A DNA stretch of 64,000 bases from Guyanagaster necrorhizus (GCF_019112545.1 NW_025064893.1:1042878-1106877); one strand, 5' to 3'; positions 23,194 to 37,329 are shown, counted from the first letter of the stretch. Notes: generated by a model not told the origin, from the letters alone. Made by a program: numbers and translations.

Positions 23194-25454
23194 TCAAATG
23201 GCAACACCGATTCTGTAAAAATCTGGAGTATAACCGTCGTTGTTGAAGATTTCAATAGTGTTATCCGTTCCTGTTTTGAACCCAGAGACCGATATTAAGA
23301 ACCCGGTTAACAAAATATCCCAGCTCTGTCAATAAAATAAGTCGGAGCAATATAAAGCACAATTCATGACTTAATTGTGCTGATATGGGCATTTGAGCTT
23401 GAACTGCGTCGCCCCCATTTACGCTGATGTATGCATTGCGACAGTTGGAGCATGCGTTGTTATAGAATGTCACATCACCGTTGATATAATCAAATGATAA
23501 AAGTTTGGTCCCTCCAGCACCGCCGTCAACGCCGGTGATCGTGAGAGTCCCGCCGTTTCCTACATAACCAACCACGGAAATAGAGGAATTCACTTGGCGT
23601 ATGTTTGCACCTCCCTCAAGGATGCTCGATGAGGCCGTGGCTTCGTAGTAAGTGAACCGAGGTGCTGTGATTGGGACGACATTCGTAAGCTTGAGGACGA
23701 GGCTTCCATGCATAGCGACTGTCGTGGTGTGTCTAATCTTCAACTCAATAAATAACTTCAAGGCGGAAATAAGGGGAGAACTGACGAAGTGGTCAAAGTC
23801 CCGAGTGAATTTCCGGTGATCAAGTCAATGGCTCTCGCCGAGGAGAAGCCTACGTCAGCTAATTGGAATGTTAAGGATCGTGTGGCATTGGTCTGGAAGT
23901 TGATGACCACTGCAAGTTATTAAGACTCAGCGATCTATGTGTACAACATGAATAGAGATGTTTACCAACGACCGTCGAGCCATCACTGAGCGGTCCCGAC
24001 CAAACGTCATGGTCATTTGCATATCGTCGTCTGAAACTGATAGACTTTCCAAGAGGGTCTTGCTGTGAAATGTTAGTTCAAAGTCCACATACCGACTTCT
24101 CTCACTCACATTGAGCGCGATAATCCTTTCATTCAGCAGGATTCCTAGCGCATCGTCCGATATACTAGTCAGGGCCGTCGATATCATCAGAGGGCTTTTC
24201 ACTGCCGACCAAAATGCAAACTGCAAACGCATCAGCTTGAGTGGAAGGAAGATTGAGGATTGGCATACATGAGTCTGTTGCTCTGCGACTGTCAAAAGAT
24301 CGTTTCCCACATAGAGCAAGTCGAGATCATTCCACCCTCCGGGCTCAGCAAATTGGGTTATAGGAACTACTTGGTTTAGAATCCTGAATATACTGTCCCA
24401 AGAAGCAGGAGGTCCAATATCGTTGCTGTCAGAAACGGGACTCAGTGCTGCATATATGTAGATTCACGAATATTTTTCTGACGCTATCCGCCAAGAATTG
24501 GCAACTTCGCTTCCTGGCCATCTAGCCGGGTCCTACGAAGGATATGTGAGTGACCGATCAAGGAGTCCCGATAACTATCACACCTGTACGCCCCACTCGC
24601 AGGCAGAAAATAAGATAGGCCTGTCAGTGGCGGCCAAGGCATCCCTCATAGTGACAAAATGATCCTAAATTGACCACAGAATAATCGGTGAGTCTGAAAA
24701 GTCCTTCACCTGTCTGCTAACCTCGATCTGTAGGTATAAGTCAATATGATTCGTCGTTCCGAATAAGATGTAAACTTACTGCGATGGGAGGGTCGAAATC
24801 GACGAAGTCTGTCTCGCTCACGGCATAACAATTATCATACTTGAGGTAGTCTGCACCCCAACTGGCAAAGCTTTCCGCATCATCCTCTTCGTGTCCGAGA
24901 GACCCAAGGTAGTGAGCTGTGCCTCCGACAGAGTCACATGCGTAGTATCCGCTACAGGTACCCGGTGTTAAAAGGAAAGAAATCTGATCAGTGAAAATAT
25001 CTCACCCATCGGAGTAGAGGCCGAACTCCAATCCTAGGCTATGCACGTAGTCTGCCAACGCTGGAATACCGGATGGTATGATGCTGGAATTCCATGTGAA
25101 GCCACCATCAGAGTCTCGCTCCGTTCCTTGCCATCCACAATCCCTGATGCAACTGTCACGCCATGTTTGATACGACAAGGAAGACATCCTCACAGGTTCA
25201 TGTACTTGTAACCAGCGTCTGCCAGTCCAAGATCCACCAAAGCTTGAGCCGCAGCACGATAATCGTCTTCCACAGTAGCGCAGCTTGATGCAGCATGTGA
25301 GGCACTGACTAATCGTCGCGGCTTGTACTTACAGAAACGCGTTGTACAGATTCCAACCCATAGCCGGTGTCACCCCAACGCCATTGTCCAAAGCTGAAGA
25401 TGGTGCGGTAAAAAAGGAAGATAGAAGGAATAGCCCTTTGATGTAGGAGATCAT
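23194..25454 (-). CDS. Alpha-galactosidase, GH27, secreted
   Basis: Hydrolyses terminal alpha-1,6-galactose from oligosaccharides and galactomannan outside the cell. A signal peptide ([21 protein letters not shown]) is followed by the family start [19 protein letters not shown]. Then come [30 protein letters not shown], the catalytic nucleophile in [17 protein letters not shown], and the acid/base Asp in [12 protein letters not shown], followed by [17 protein letters not shown] and [14 protein letters not shown]. All GH27 hallmarks are intact. The C-terminal third ([31 protein letters not shown]) resembles a carbohydrate-binding module of the CBM35 type and ends with DFYRIGVAI. About nine introns interrupt it. 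The start was chosen because the upstream Met codons in frame add a non-hydrophobic lead before the signal peptide. Confidence 0.92.
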
Positions 25455-25773
25455 GATGTAGTGGAAAGGCGGTCTCATACAAATGTTATAAACAAACACA
25501 GCGGCCCGCATATGCACGGACGAAAATCAGATGATGCCAGAGGTCTTCTTTTGCAAGCACTACCGAGGATAACCCATAGATCGTGTTGATCAGTCTGTTC
25601 GCGTGACCTGCAGAACATACAAAACCACGCAGATCGGAAAAGCAAAATGATAGCCGGATGAAAGAGTCCTGACAGACTAGTGGAAGCTCGTCGCGGTCAA
25701 GTGACGACGCTGCCAATACTGAATTCCAATAATATCAGACAGCTAGATTACAAAATAACAGTACAGTACCGCT
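25455..25773. other. Intergenic, alpha-galactosidase promoter
   Basis: Between two minus-strand genes. It holds the alpha-galactosidase upstream region and the Ssr4 3' end. No gene seen. Confidence 0.5.
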
Positions 25774-27078
25774 CTATACCACAATGGAATCTGAGAGATT
25801 CTCCATAGAGGCATCACCTAGGTCAAAAGCAAGAGCTGCCTTTTGCTGTAGCCGCTCCTGCTCCGCCAAGGCCTTGGCTGCATTTCGTTCAATGGCCCGA
25901 GCATTGAGAGCCGCAATCTCGGCCGAGAGTTGATTCTAAAAAGCCTTTTTAAGTGGGTTGTCTAACTCGGTGAGACTGACGAACCGTCTTGTCTTCTAGC
26001 TCTGTTTTGTTGAAGATTGAGTACGGTGGGGGGAAAGTAGGGGTATATTTGCCCCCGTAGGCTGCGTGTTTGAAGACTGCATTCATGATATCGTGATTTC
26101 GGCGATATCGTGTGAGAGCCAGGGCCTTCGTAGAAATCATATCAATTTCGTCGCCTGAGTCTTCTTCTTCGACGCGTGGAGGTGGGCGCTGCCAAGAAGT
26201 CAGTGAAATGCTTGTTAGACAGGAGAACAGGATCATACTGGAGCCATACTTGCACCCCGCTCCCGTGCACGCTCCCGCTCCCTTTTCCGTTCAAGAATCT
26301 CCATGTTGTTATTCTGCTGAGCCAACATCGCCTGCTGCTGCATATTCATGCCTATCCCCATCCCCATCCCCATCCCAACGTTAGGTCCTGGGGCCATCCC
26401 AGGGGGATAAACTTTTTGCCCTGTCTTGTCCCCACATACAAAAACTGCGGGCTCGGTAACAGGCCGGAGAGGGTAGACGCGGATAGGTTGGTTCAAAAAT
26501 TGTGGAGGAACAGCTGGGAAAAATTGAGAAATGGAAGTAAGGCCAGGTCAGGACTGACCTATTGGTTGGCCACGCGAGTAATGCATAAGAATGAGCTGTG
26601 GATGTCCGCCCTTTGTAAGACGGTACCGCCTGCGAACACGCCATGCCGTCTGATCGACACCCGGAGCGAAACCGAACTTTGCTTCATATACTTCGAGTTC
26701 CTGAGAGAATATTAAGGGCCAGTCAACAAAACACCACTGCATAGACGCACCCGCATGCCAGCAGGTATATTGTATTTAACTTCTTGTTCCAAATATCTTA
26801 TGCCGTCGTTCGGGAACGGAGAATGGTTGGGAATAAAGATAAGAATGACCTGGCCCTCTGGCATAATAAGATGGAGAAAGGTTGTGCAGTGTTAAGCAGA
26901 AGATACCTTGCGGTTTGTCAATAAATCCCCATGTAAAAGGCATCGTTGTGGCCATTTGAATGGCGCGTAGAAGCATGGTGACTGCTGAGTCAAAGTTGAC
27001 CTCGCGATGAAGTCCTAGATTCTCAGGATAACGAAGGCAGAGTCCTTCTGCCTGCGCTAGCTGGAGCTGACTGGCCAT
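25774..27078 (-). CDS. ssr4: SWI/SNF and RSC complex subunit Ssr4-like
   Basis: Fungal-specific subunit shared by SWI/SNF and RSC remodellers in fission yeast; nuclear. The N-terminal domain is recognisable: EGLCLRYPENLGLHREVN, AVTMLLRAIQMATTMPFTWG, DKPQG, FPNDGIRYLEQEVKYNIPAG, LEVYEAKFGFAPGVDQTA, RVRRRYRLTKGGHPQL and NQPIRVYPLRPV. After this comes a Met/Gly repeat (GMGMGMGIGM) and a Gln-rich stretch, then an acidic patch EEEDSGDEID and KALALTRYRRNHDIMNAVF. A C-terminal coiled coil (LSAEIAALNARAIERNAAK) and the tail MENLSDSIVV end the protein. The ATG at 27078 (MASQLQLAQAEGLCL) is the only Met upstream of the domain in this frame; an extra 5' exon cannot be excluded. It is divergent from the WD40 gene with only 110 bp between the start codons. 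Confidence 0.85.
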
Positions 27079-27188
27079 TTCGAGCAGGAGCGCCTTGCTG
27101 GTGGGAGGTGGTGGGAACAAAGCTTAGTCGGCATATGCCGACTACACAGCCACGAAGTAATGCCGTCACGCCTTCGACGCGAACCATC
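27079..27188. promoter_or_regulatory. Compact bidirectional promoter, Ssr4/WD40
   Basis: 110 bp between two divergent ATG codons. No TATA box is evident. This implies a shared promoter or overlapping transcripts unless an unrecognised 5' exon exists on either side. Confidence 0.5.
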
Positions 27189-29424
27189 ATGTCCCGCCGA
27201 CAGCACCCCTTTGTTTCCAATCTGCTAGCTCCTGTTCAGTTTAGCAGGTCTCGAAATCAAATCCTTGAGTCGATATTTTACAATGGTCTACCTTATTCAA
27301 GGTATTGCCTCCTCTAATGAGCATACAATGAAGATATTTGCGAATCGCGTACCACTGTAGGAAGCTCTCTGCACATACATCATGTGTGAATTATCTAGCC
27401 TTTTCATCGAATGGTGCCAGGTTCCTTGCGAGTGGTGGTGACGGTACGCATGGTTCACCCCAGATCAGCGCATACTACGTCTGATTCTTATGGCAGATCT
27501 CGACATACAGATTTGGGACTTTCATCAAGACAATATATCCCATCCATGTCATACATGTGTCGGGCATACGGTTAGTTTTGTTAGTAATCTAGTCCTAGTT
27601 AATCTACCATCAATGCCGCGCAGAGGAATATCTTCACGATGACATTTTCTGCTTCAAACAAATACTTGTTCTCGTTAGTCATGTTTTATTCGCATTTGAT
27701 CGCAAAGTATGTCTCATGTCCTCTCCCCATAGTGGTGGAACTGATAACATGATACACAAGTTTGATGCGACACAATTCCATCTACCGCGATCTCCAGATG
27801 CTGAACGGCCATTAGACAGTTTATCTTATCGTGTATGTGGTCCGAACAAACTATGCAAGATCAGGTGTTGATCTTTCTTGGCTGTCAGAACACGATTCGC
27901 AGTTTGTCGTGCCACCCCTTCCAAGATGAAGTGTTCCTCAGCGCAAGGTAAGCCGAGATTCACCTAGCTTACAATGAACTCAAAGGGTGTCTCAGCGAGA
28001 GCGGACGTATTATACTGCACGATGAACGAACCTGGCGCAACCCTTCGACACGAGCGCGAGATATTATCCAGGTTGAAACCGAAGTCTGTGATGTCAAATT
28101 TCATCCTACAATGGCGAATGTCTTCGCCTCCTGTGATTCCAAGGGCACGGTATGTCTACGCGATGTGCGTCTAGGCTTCGGGCCTGCGAATAAGCGCATG
28201 AATCAAGGTGTTGTTCAAGTGGTAATGCACCAAACTTGGGGGAAGAGTACTATAACTAACCACCCACGTCAACGAGTTTAACACCAAAATATCCAAGGGA
28301 TCTATAGCTCATTTGAGTAACCCTGAATCCAGTAGCATCACTTTCGACCGTGATGGTCAGTATATCTTCTAATTCGCACGTGATTGTGATACTTATGGGC
28401 TACTTTGATTTAGGGACAAAGCTGGCAGTCACCATGCTGGTGGGTGTAGGCTTTCCCGAATTGCTCAATTCTCAATGCATCGTCCAGCATCATTATCCTA
28501 CAATATACTCGGTGTCAGATCCTAATCCAATTGCCCTCTGTAACGTCCAAACCCTTCCTGATGGTTCGCCCGTACTCCCTGGCCAGCGCACATACTCCAA
28601 CTCATGCACAATCAAAGTAAGTTCGTCACCATCCACCTTTGGTCGGCGAGGGTCTCAAGCAGTAACAGCATGGTTCTTTCGGTGGTTTAGGATTCGACAG
28701 CGATGACTTCTATTGCGCAGGATCGGATGATTTCTGCGCATATTTGTGGAAGATTCCATCAATATCTAGTCTTGTGGAACGAAGGCAGGTTGTGGATCCT
28801 GACGAATGGTCTGGCAATCCTGTTTTTGCTGATACGACTGGTGTTCCATGTCATTTATTTACTGCGCTTTCTTACTGACATGAAATGTGCCTATAGGTTA
28901 CGCTTCCGGCCTGCATGAACCTAGATATGTCCCAGTCAATATAAAGACACCTCTGTGTCGACTTACAGGTAATTAAATTACTCGTGGTATGGCTCCCCCA
29001 TATTCACAATGTCAAGGGCACAACTCCATCGTCAACACAACTCTCGTACATCCGGATTTTCCATATATTGTGACATGTGGCATTGAGCGCCACATCTTTC
29101 TTCACTCTGCTACGCCTTCAACACCCTTCTCGGATGGTCTGGAATCCACGCCTACCGAAGTCCGGTCTTTGTTGGAGCAGAGCACCCATGAAGAAGATAT
29201 CGATGTTCATAATCTTCTTATTGGCGTCGAGCCAGTAGATTCTGGAGACCTTGAAAGTAGCACTATATCCTTATTTGACGGGTATGTACCCCACACGGTC
29301 AGCTTTGACTACACTGAATGCTTTCCTCAGAATTTTGAGAGCGGAGGGGGCGGCAGATCCCTTTCAGATTCGAAGGTGGTTGCCTGATTCTGATTCGGAG
29401 TCGGAGGATGAGTCGAGTGACTGA
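27189..29424 (+). CDS. WD40-repeat protein, DCAF-like
   Basis: Beta-propeller protein that resembles DDB1-CUL4 associated factors (DCAF5/DCAF8-type), substrate receptors of CUL4 ubiquitin ligases. The start MSRRQHPFVSNLL (27189) leads into SAHTSCVNYLAFSSNG and ARFLASGGDDLDIQIWDF. More blades follow: NTIRSLSCHPFQDEVFLSAS, VCDVKFHPTMANVFASCDSKG ending in CLRDVR (a WDxR-type motif known to contact DDB1), FDSDDFYCAGSDDFCAYLW and GHNSIVNTTLVHPDFPYIVT. The C-terminus is acidic (HEEDIDVHNLL, DSDSESEDESSD). Many introns of about 50 nt interrupt the blades; several junctions between 27700 and 28450 are not resolved. No signal peptide. The receptor role is inferred from the WDxR-like motif and general layout only. 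Confidence 0.75.
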
Positions 29425-29666
29425 GAAACCGCCGAGGATATCTGTGTCATATCTGTTTATTGCACTAGGTCATTTTGGGCCAGCCCTGGTACGAAGGAAA
29501 AATCTGTGGCCGGTCTATCGCCTCATGGATGATCTACGGTTAACCATACGAGGGAAAAAAGTTTCCATATTTGTCTCTAGACTTCTCGATATCCGAATAA
29601 TAATAATGTCAGGTATGTTAGTAATGTGCAGAAGTAACGAAAAAAGATAGCGACGCAGCTAGGGGA

Positions 29667-31152
29667 TCAATACCAAATGCTTCTCGTACGATGACATGGC
29701 ACGATGTCGTCGGTCTGAATGCCCTCAATCTTCTCCTCTCCTCGCTCGATTTTCTTGGCCAGATCCCAGAGAAAAAAGTCGATCACAACACTACTGATCT
29801 GTTCACCTTCATCTCCCTCCCTCAGTTTCATAATCTCCTCTCTAACATGTTCCACCGCAACGATGCTTGCAGCACGTAAACTCAGTTCTTCCCTGGATCC
29901 AGAGGGCACATAGGATCCTTCTCGCAGTAACTGGACCAGTGACGAAGGGTATGACAATATCTTCAAGTGGTGCAGGATCTGGGGTACGCGATAGTCCGCA
30001 AACATAGTCAGTTGATGGATTTGCGCTCCGCGAGGTCCGGGAAAGATTGGATGCGGCATGTCCGACGATGGGGGATAGAAAGCGGCCCATGTTTCAGCAA
30101 CAAGAATCTGCGCCCTTTTCCACAAACAAACTGAGGTACATCAACGGACGACACGTCGTTAAGAAACGAAACACAGACCCTTTTCCTCTTCTAGATAATG
30201 CTCGTCCCTGAAGGAAGGGAAGGTTTCTACGACCATCTCGACTAGATCGAGAGCCGTGCCATCACCATTGTAGCGGCGCTGAAACTCGTCAAGGAATCCC
30301 CTGAAAGATCCGCCAAAACTCTAAGGCATAGGTGTGAATGGCCTGCCCAGATGATATAAAGATGTTCGTCTCACGTTGCACAGTACGAAACCAACCTCAC
30401 GCATGATGGCAATTCGGTCTTGGAGTAGAGGTATACCCTCGCTAGATTGAGGCGACCGACGAAACACGGATTCGATTACATAGTCAGGACACAGGATATC
30501 TGATGAATAAAAGTTGGGATCGGTGATTGGAATCGCGTCGTCCTGTAACGCTATGGAAACGCATAAGTCAGAGGAGACAGCCCCTAGAAATATTTACCTC
30601 GGTTTAAAGATGCCACAAGACTCCAGTAGCCGGTCCACACTTTCTTATTTGTCGAACCCGAAGCGTCCAACCATTCGACGCCGTACCGATCCGCTTCACC
30701 CTCCTTCTCCGACCAAAAGCTGAAATTCAGCGACGAGATTAAGAATATCCAGTTCAGTACAGCTTTGTTCCAAGGATCTGCAGGATCGTGGGGCTCTAGA
30801 GGACATATGTGCAAAGGGTGTGTCCGCCATGTTCGTGGTGTATATGACTCGGCGAGAAGCTTATCGTGTATCTAAACATATGTCGGAAGAAGTAACAAGA
30901 AGAATGAAAAACACCGACATGACGTGCAGCGGATTTTACGCCGTCTTCATTAACTTGGACTATATTCGTCCGCTACAAGCACATCAGATGCTTGAAGCTA
31001 AATGGACAGGGGCCAGCTACACGTACACTGTAAGCCCATTTGGCGCTTTCGACGACTGGATTGACGCGTTCATGGTCAGAGTAGATAAGCCCGTCCTTTT
31101 CCTCGAATTCCGGAACGCTGAGAAGAGTAGGCGCTTCGAGTTCTACGGTCAT
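29667..31152 (-). CDS. Queuosine salvage protein (Qng1/DUF2419 type)
   Basis: Eukaryotic queuosine 5'-phosphate N-glycosylase family, which frees queuine from degraded tRNA or diet so that tRNA-guanine transglycosylase can use it. The start MTVELEAPTLLSVPEFEE (31152) is followed by NPVVESAKWAYS, VNEDGVKSAARH, then NKAVLNWIFLISSLNFSFW, all family signatures. The middle contains GFLDEFQRRYNGDGTALDLV, and the last exons carry KRAQILVAETWAAF, FPGPRGAQIHQLTMFADYRV, PQILHHLKILSYP and the family block VVIDFFLWDLAKK. The end HRTRSIWY matches the family's usual last residues. At least five introns of 45-60 nt, including one in the third exon boundary near 30895-30935. The length (about 390 residues) fits. 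Fungi do not make queuosine de novo, so this points to salvage from bacteria or plants. Confidence 0.88.
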
Positions 31153-31488
31153 TGATCGCGTCTCCACCGACGTGTTACTAATGTGTACTACGTGGGACAA
31201 ACGCCAAAAGTTGTACGAGTCGCGGTTGAGCGTTGGGAAGCCGTAAAGTGAAAAGGAAATTGTAGAGCTGCAGATTTTGACTTTTCGTCGATGAGGTGAA
31301 TGTAGTAAAAGTAGTGAAATGTTTCGGATAGACATCATGAAATTTTTTGCAGCCCTCCGTTCCGTCATCGGCCCGAAGTCCGATCTGCATAGCCCTGCAT
31401 TGCGCGTATCGGCAACTCCCATCTAAAGGACGACTTTGCAGATTTGTGTGAAGTCCTCTTAAGCGCTATCAAGTTCTCACAAAGTTCT
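31153..31488. other. Intergenic, no gene seen
   Basis: Upstream region of the queuosine-salvage gene; no supportable gene. Confidence 0.5.
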
Positions 31489-32670
31489 ATGGATCCATTT
31501 CCCCTTGGACGTGATATCATTGATCACATCCTACAATTCTTACTGCCTTCTCATCTCGGAGAGCCGCAATTTTGATCTGGAAGATTTCTTACGCTGTATA
31601 TCTGGGCGACAAAGATAAAACATGTATTGACCTAAACTCGTCGGACAGCATGCTAAAGACACAAGACATGCCGATAGATCGCGTCAACATTCTGGAAGAA
31701 ATGTTTAGTCTCTAGTGAGCGAGGATATTTTTATAACATGTATTGTAACACCTCCCTCTTCGATAGGCATAAAGTGTACTTCAGGAGAAGTATAAGTATA
31801 CTAACGTATACTGAATCAAGCGCTGCTGAAAAGCAATTTATGGCGAGTTCGAGGCCCCTTCCCGTTTCCTACCTGAGATAGCTTGGTGGGCCTTTGTCAA
31901 CGAACACAACTGTCTTTCAGTACGGGCATCGCGTATATCCCGTTGAGAGTTGATCTGCTCAGGTTCAAATTCATTGGAAGCCACACTTGCGAAGGGACCT
32001 AGGAAATTTTTTGATGCGTAACAGCCTCCCTAGGCCTATGGCAGGGGACATGCATTTGTTTGGGATAGTCATGATCTTATCATAGATCCGGAAGCGTCTC
32101 AACGTTGAACTTCCTAAAAATGCCTTTGAGCTGGGAATCAATTACGGATTTGTTTTTCCAAGGCGCATAACAATACATGTACGTGCCTCTTGCCCATAGT
32201 TTGATCTCACCTCTGACGTGAGGCGGATTATAAATTGCCGGCCCATTTATCATGGTGTCAGTACACAGCACTGTACACGTCTTCTCAGCATCGTGGCGTT
32301 TTTATCATACAGCATTGTGCAGACCGGGACTATTTTTAAAGTTGAGGCACACACGCCTTTTCTGAAGAACTTTTTGAGGTGAACTACTTCGAAACACCAG
32401 ACGCTCCATTACTGCCTTATCTATCCAAGTATAAGGTTGCATATATCGGACTGGACCTACGAAACCGACAACAGGTCTGTAAATGATCACATTTCGCTAC
32501 AGGATGTGCGATATTTGCGTGACAGTGTATATCAAAACGCACCTCATGGTTGCTGTAACAAAAGCGGCGAGGTGGGCTGGCTTAGAAAGTTATCATTCTA
32601 CTTTCTCACTCAGCGGCATAAGATCCAGATGATTGTCATGATGCATGATGAGGAACCTGCGCAATGAATG
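31489..32670 (+). pseudogene. Decayed F-box gene relic A
   Basis: Starts with ATG and an F-box-like segment MDPFPLGRDIIDHILQFLLPS. A single-base frame change after LPS is needed to continue into SSRRAAILIWKISYAVY, the expected second half of an F-box. Further right, FLPEIAWWAFVNEHNCLSVRAS is followed by stops. Near 32540-32580, three frames together recall the HLxLWLLxxKR motif of the F-box gene at 16.7 kb, interrupted by a stop. A stretch near 32000-32530 has no counterpart in relic B. Assignment rests on motif fragments and on similarity to relic B. Confidence 0.45.
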
Positions 32671-32834
32671 TGAGAACATGACAATTTATGGCTTGACAGT
32701 GATCCGGTATACTTCATCTTCTCCGTCCTCGGTATATTAATGTGGCTTGGAGTAGCGACGAAGATGACGAGACAAGTCTCTGTGGCTTCACGAAAACGGC
32801 TTCTCTATCTTACTAATTTCGTAACCGTCGAGTT

Positions 32835-33520
32835 TGCGGAGCTCAAGGCGGCTTCCATTTCTTAGCTGAGATAGCTCGATGAGCCTTGTTCAGTGAGCAC
32901 GGCTGTCTCTCGGTACGAGCGCTCACGTGTATCTCTTTGAGAGCTGATTTTTCGCCTCATTTGTAGGCTCAAATTCGTTGGGCACCGCAGCTTTCATCAA
33001 GGCGCACCTCTACTTATGGTTGTTGAAACAAAAGCGGAGAGGTGGGCAGGTTTAGAAAGTTGATTTTTTCCCTGCGTTTGATTAACCACAACAAGTACAC
33101 TATCTAAGACGCGGTGGAGGCACTGCCTTCTTCCCTCTTCTATCCGGCCCCTTCGTTCGATAATTTGGTTTTGTCGTGTGTGTCGACGTGCCGTGTGTAG
33201 TAACGGACATATGAAATATTTATTTGCCCTTTATCTGGGCTAAAGGTGTGGTATCTGCTGGTGATGGCCGTGAGTTTTGCGAGCGTGTGGTGTGGCGACT
33301 GGGGCTCCCATGAGGTCGTGGTTTCTTGAAGGTTATCTGTGCTCCGAGTTCTCCGAATCTCCCTCTTCTTCTTTCCACCACGTTCTATAGTCTACTTCGT
33401 CTTCAGGCCTAGAAATTTATCATTATACTCTCCGACCCAGCGGCGAAGACCTAGAAAATTGTCAGGGCTACAGTTGCCGCATCACATGGGCAGGAACTGA
33501 ATGTAAGTGAGTGAACCATT
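32835..33520 (+). pseudogene. Decayed F-box gene relic B
   Basis: Diverged tandem copy of part of relic A: FLAEIAR-stop-ALFSEHGCLSVRAL at 32865-32930 aligns with relic A 31875-31955. IKAHLYLWLLKQKRRGGQ at about 32998-33050 matches HLHLWLLERKRAAGKQ of the intact F-box protein. Near 33455-33510, NCQGYSCRITWAGTECK matches the family's CWYGYNCRTQTH end. Stops and frame changes separate these pieces, and about 340 bp without a counterpart lie between the last two. Confidence 0.5.
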
Positions 33521-34320
33521 GTCTAAAATATAACTCATCGTTGATATGATATCTCAGTCCCTTTGCCAACAAACCAGGTCCAGCAGAAGTGACAATAAAC
33601 TCGTGAAGTATTGACGGTTTGGGTAATCACTAATAATGATACATGAGAAAGAACCATGCGGATTTTAAATATCCAGCCGCCTAAATGAGAAGCGGATGGT
33701 CAGAAAATACTCCAGTCTTCACAACTGGGACGAGAATTATCGATTCGATATAATTCAGGAATCAGCAGCCTCGGTGCCAAACTTGCCCGGGTCCCAGGTG
33801 TGTGACCAGGGCTCGCCAATTCCTGTCAACCGCTACGATCTTCTTCCTTTTATTTCATCTTTCTACATCTACTGGCATGTTGAAACAGTTTTACTTGCAG
33901 GCGAAATTCTACTACTAAAAAAAATACCAGTTTCTGTCAAATTTCTGTTGAACCAATATCATGGTAGCATGACGTCACCTCGTGGGGTGAGCTACCTTTC
34001 AAACTCCGCCAGTGTCCTCCTTCTTTCGATGCCACCAGCTGCGAGTGCCGACTTCTACTGGCAGCGATATGCTGGCAAAGTCTAATGGACCGGGCAAATT
34101 TTACCTGGAAATAGACCGGTCACTTGTCCGCCCTCCACATGTAATGCCTGTGCCTGCTATGATGCCATCTTCAGCGCTTAGAGGACCATAAGCTTTCCTC
34201 GTTCACCTGATCTTGTTTTTTTTCTTGCCCATCGATTTGTCGTATTATTCTGAGATTTATTTGATCGATAAGTCGTCTAGGTGTGGTTATAAAGACCACC
34301 TTAGTACGTTTGCTACAACA

Positions 34321-34326
<6 letters not shown>
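33521..34326. other. Intergenic, upstream of glucoamylase copy 1
   Basis: Contains an open frame of 129 codons (33696-34085) without a known motif; not called. The last part is the promoter of the glucoamylase gene. Confidence 0.4.
34288..34293 (+). promoter_or_regulatory. TATA-like box, glucoamylase copy 1
   Basis: TATAAA about 39 bp before the ATG. The sequence around it differs completely from the promoter of copy 2. Confidence 0.4.
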
Positions 34327-36464
<2,138 letters not shown>

Positions 36465-36629
36465 AGTTTCTATGTACTGATTTAATATGTACTGCTTGCG
36501 TCCCATATGTAACAAATGAAAGAAAATATAACATGTGAAATATTTGTCATTGTGCCGAAGGGGCTGCAGCCAAATAGATAACCTCAGAGCGAATACTCTT
36601 CCTAACCACCATCACACATCACTACAACC

Positions 36630-37329
36630 ATGCGTTTGTCCATTCTCTCCCTCTTTGCTCTACCCTTCATGTCCGCCCTTGGGGAGCAAGTTCCCATGAA
36701 CTCGGACTACAAGCCCTTTACGACGACCAAGCCACTCCTCAGCGACCTCCTGACAATTGAATCTACTGTGTCGATATTCTACTCTTACGCTCGTGAACTG
36801 GAACTGAGTAAGATGCTCGATGCTGAGGATTCCCGATTGACGGTGCTGGTACCGACGAATAAGGCGGTGATGGCTCTAGCGAAGAAACCGTGCGTACCAG
36901 GCTACCTTAATTGCGGTCAAAGCCGATGTTGTCAGCAGACACCAAGGACCGGTGCCCATTGATGATGGCATTGTGATCACGGACGAACAATTTGACAAGG
37001 AGTCGAAGTCGAACGTCAAGAGATGGGTATCTGCACATATCATACCGGTATACATGACCGTTCTTTTGTGACTTGGGTTGTTATTGAAGACCTTGTCAGA
37101 AATACCCGCTGGACCTGCATACGTCGGCGACTTATAAGACTTTGCTCGACGGGAAGTCGGTGGAATTCGAGGTCAAGGGTGACGGCCAGATAGTCATCAA
37201 CGGTGACATCCATGTCAAGGATATCAAAGAGGTGCGTCTTGTCGATCCTGGCTTTATCTGATATTCATTCTTTCTTAGGCTGGGAATGGCGTTATATATC
37301 TTATCGACGGCACTATTTCGGTCGATTAG
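36630..37329 (+). CDS. Secreted fasciclin (FAS1) domain protein
   Basis: Single-FAS1 protein, usually an extracellular or wall-associated adhesion protein in fungi. Signal peptide MRLSILSLFALPFMSALG; then PLLSDLLTIESTVSIFYSYAREL, the FAS1 H1-type motif in RLTVLVPTNKAVMAL, VKRWVSAHIIP, the YKTLLDGKSVEFEVKGDG strand and the closing GVIYLIDGTISVD. Three introns (near 36889-36937, 37049-37099 and 37231-37278) join in frame. About 175 residues, the size of one FAS1 domain. No GPI-type hydrophobic tail is seen. It starts only 165 bp after the glucoamylase stop, on the same strand. Confidence 0.8.

Noticed and set aside
26340..26395. CATCCC tandem repeat as a microsatellite or regulatory element
   Set aside because: It is coding sequence for the Gly-Met repeat of Ssr4 on the minus strand.
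33696..34085. 129-codon plus-strand frame before glucoamylase copy 1
   Set aside because: Composition and lack of motifs suggest chance; kept only as a note in the intergenic entry.
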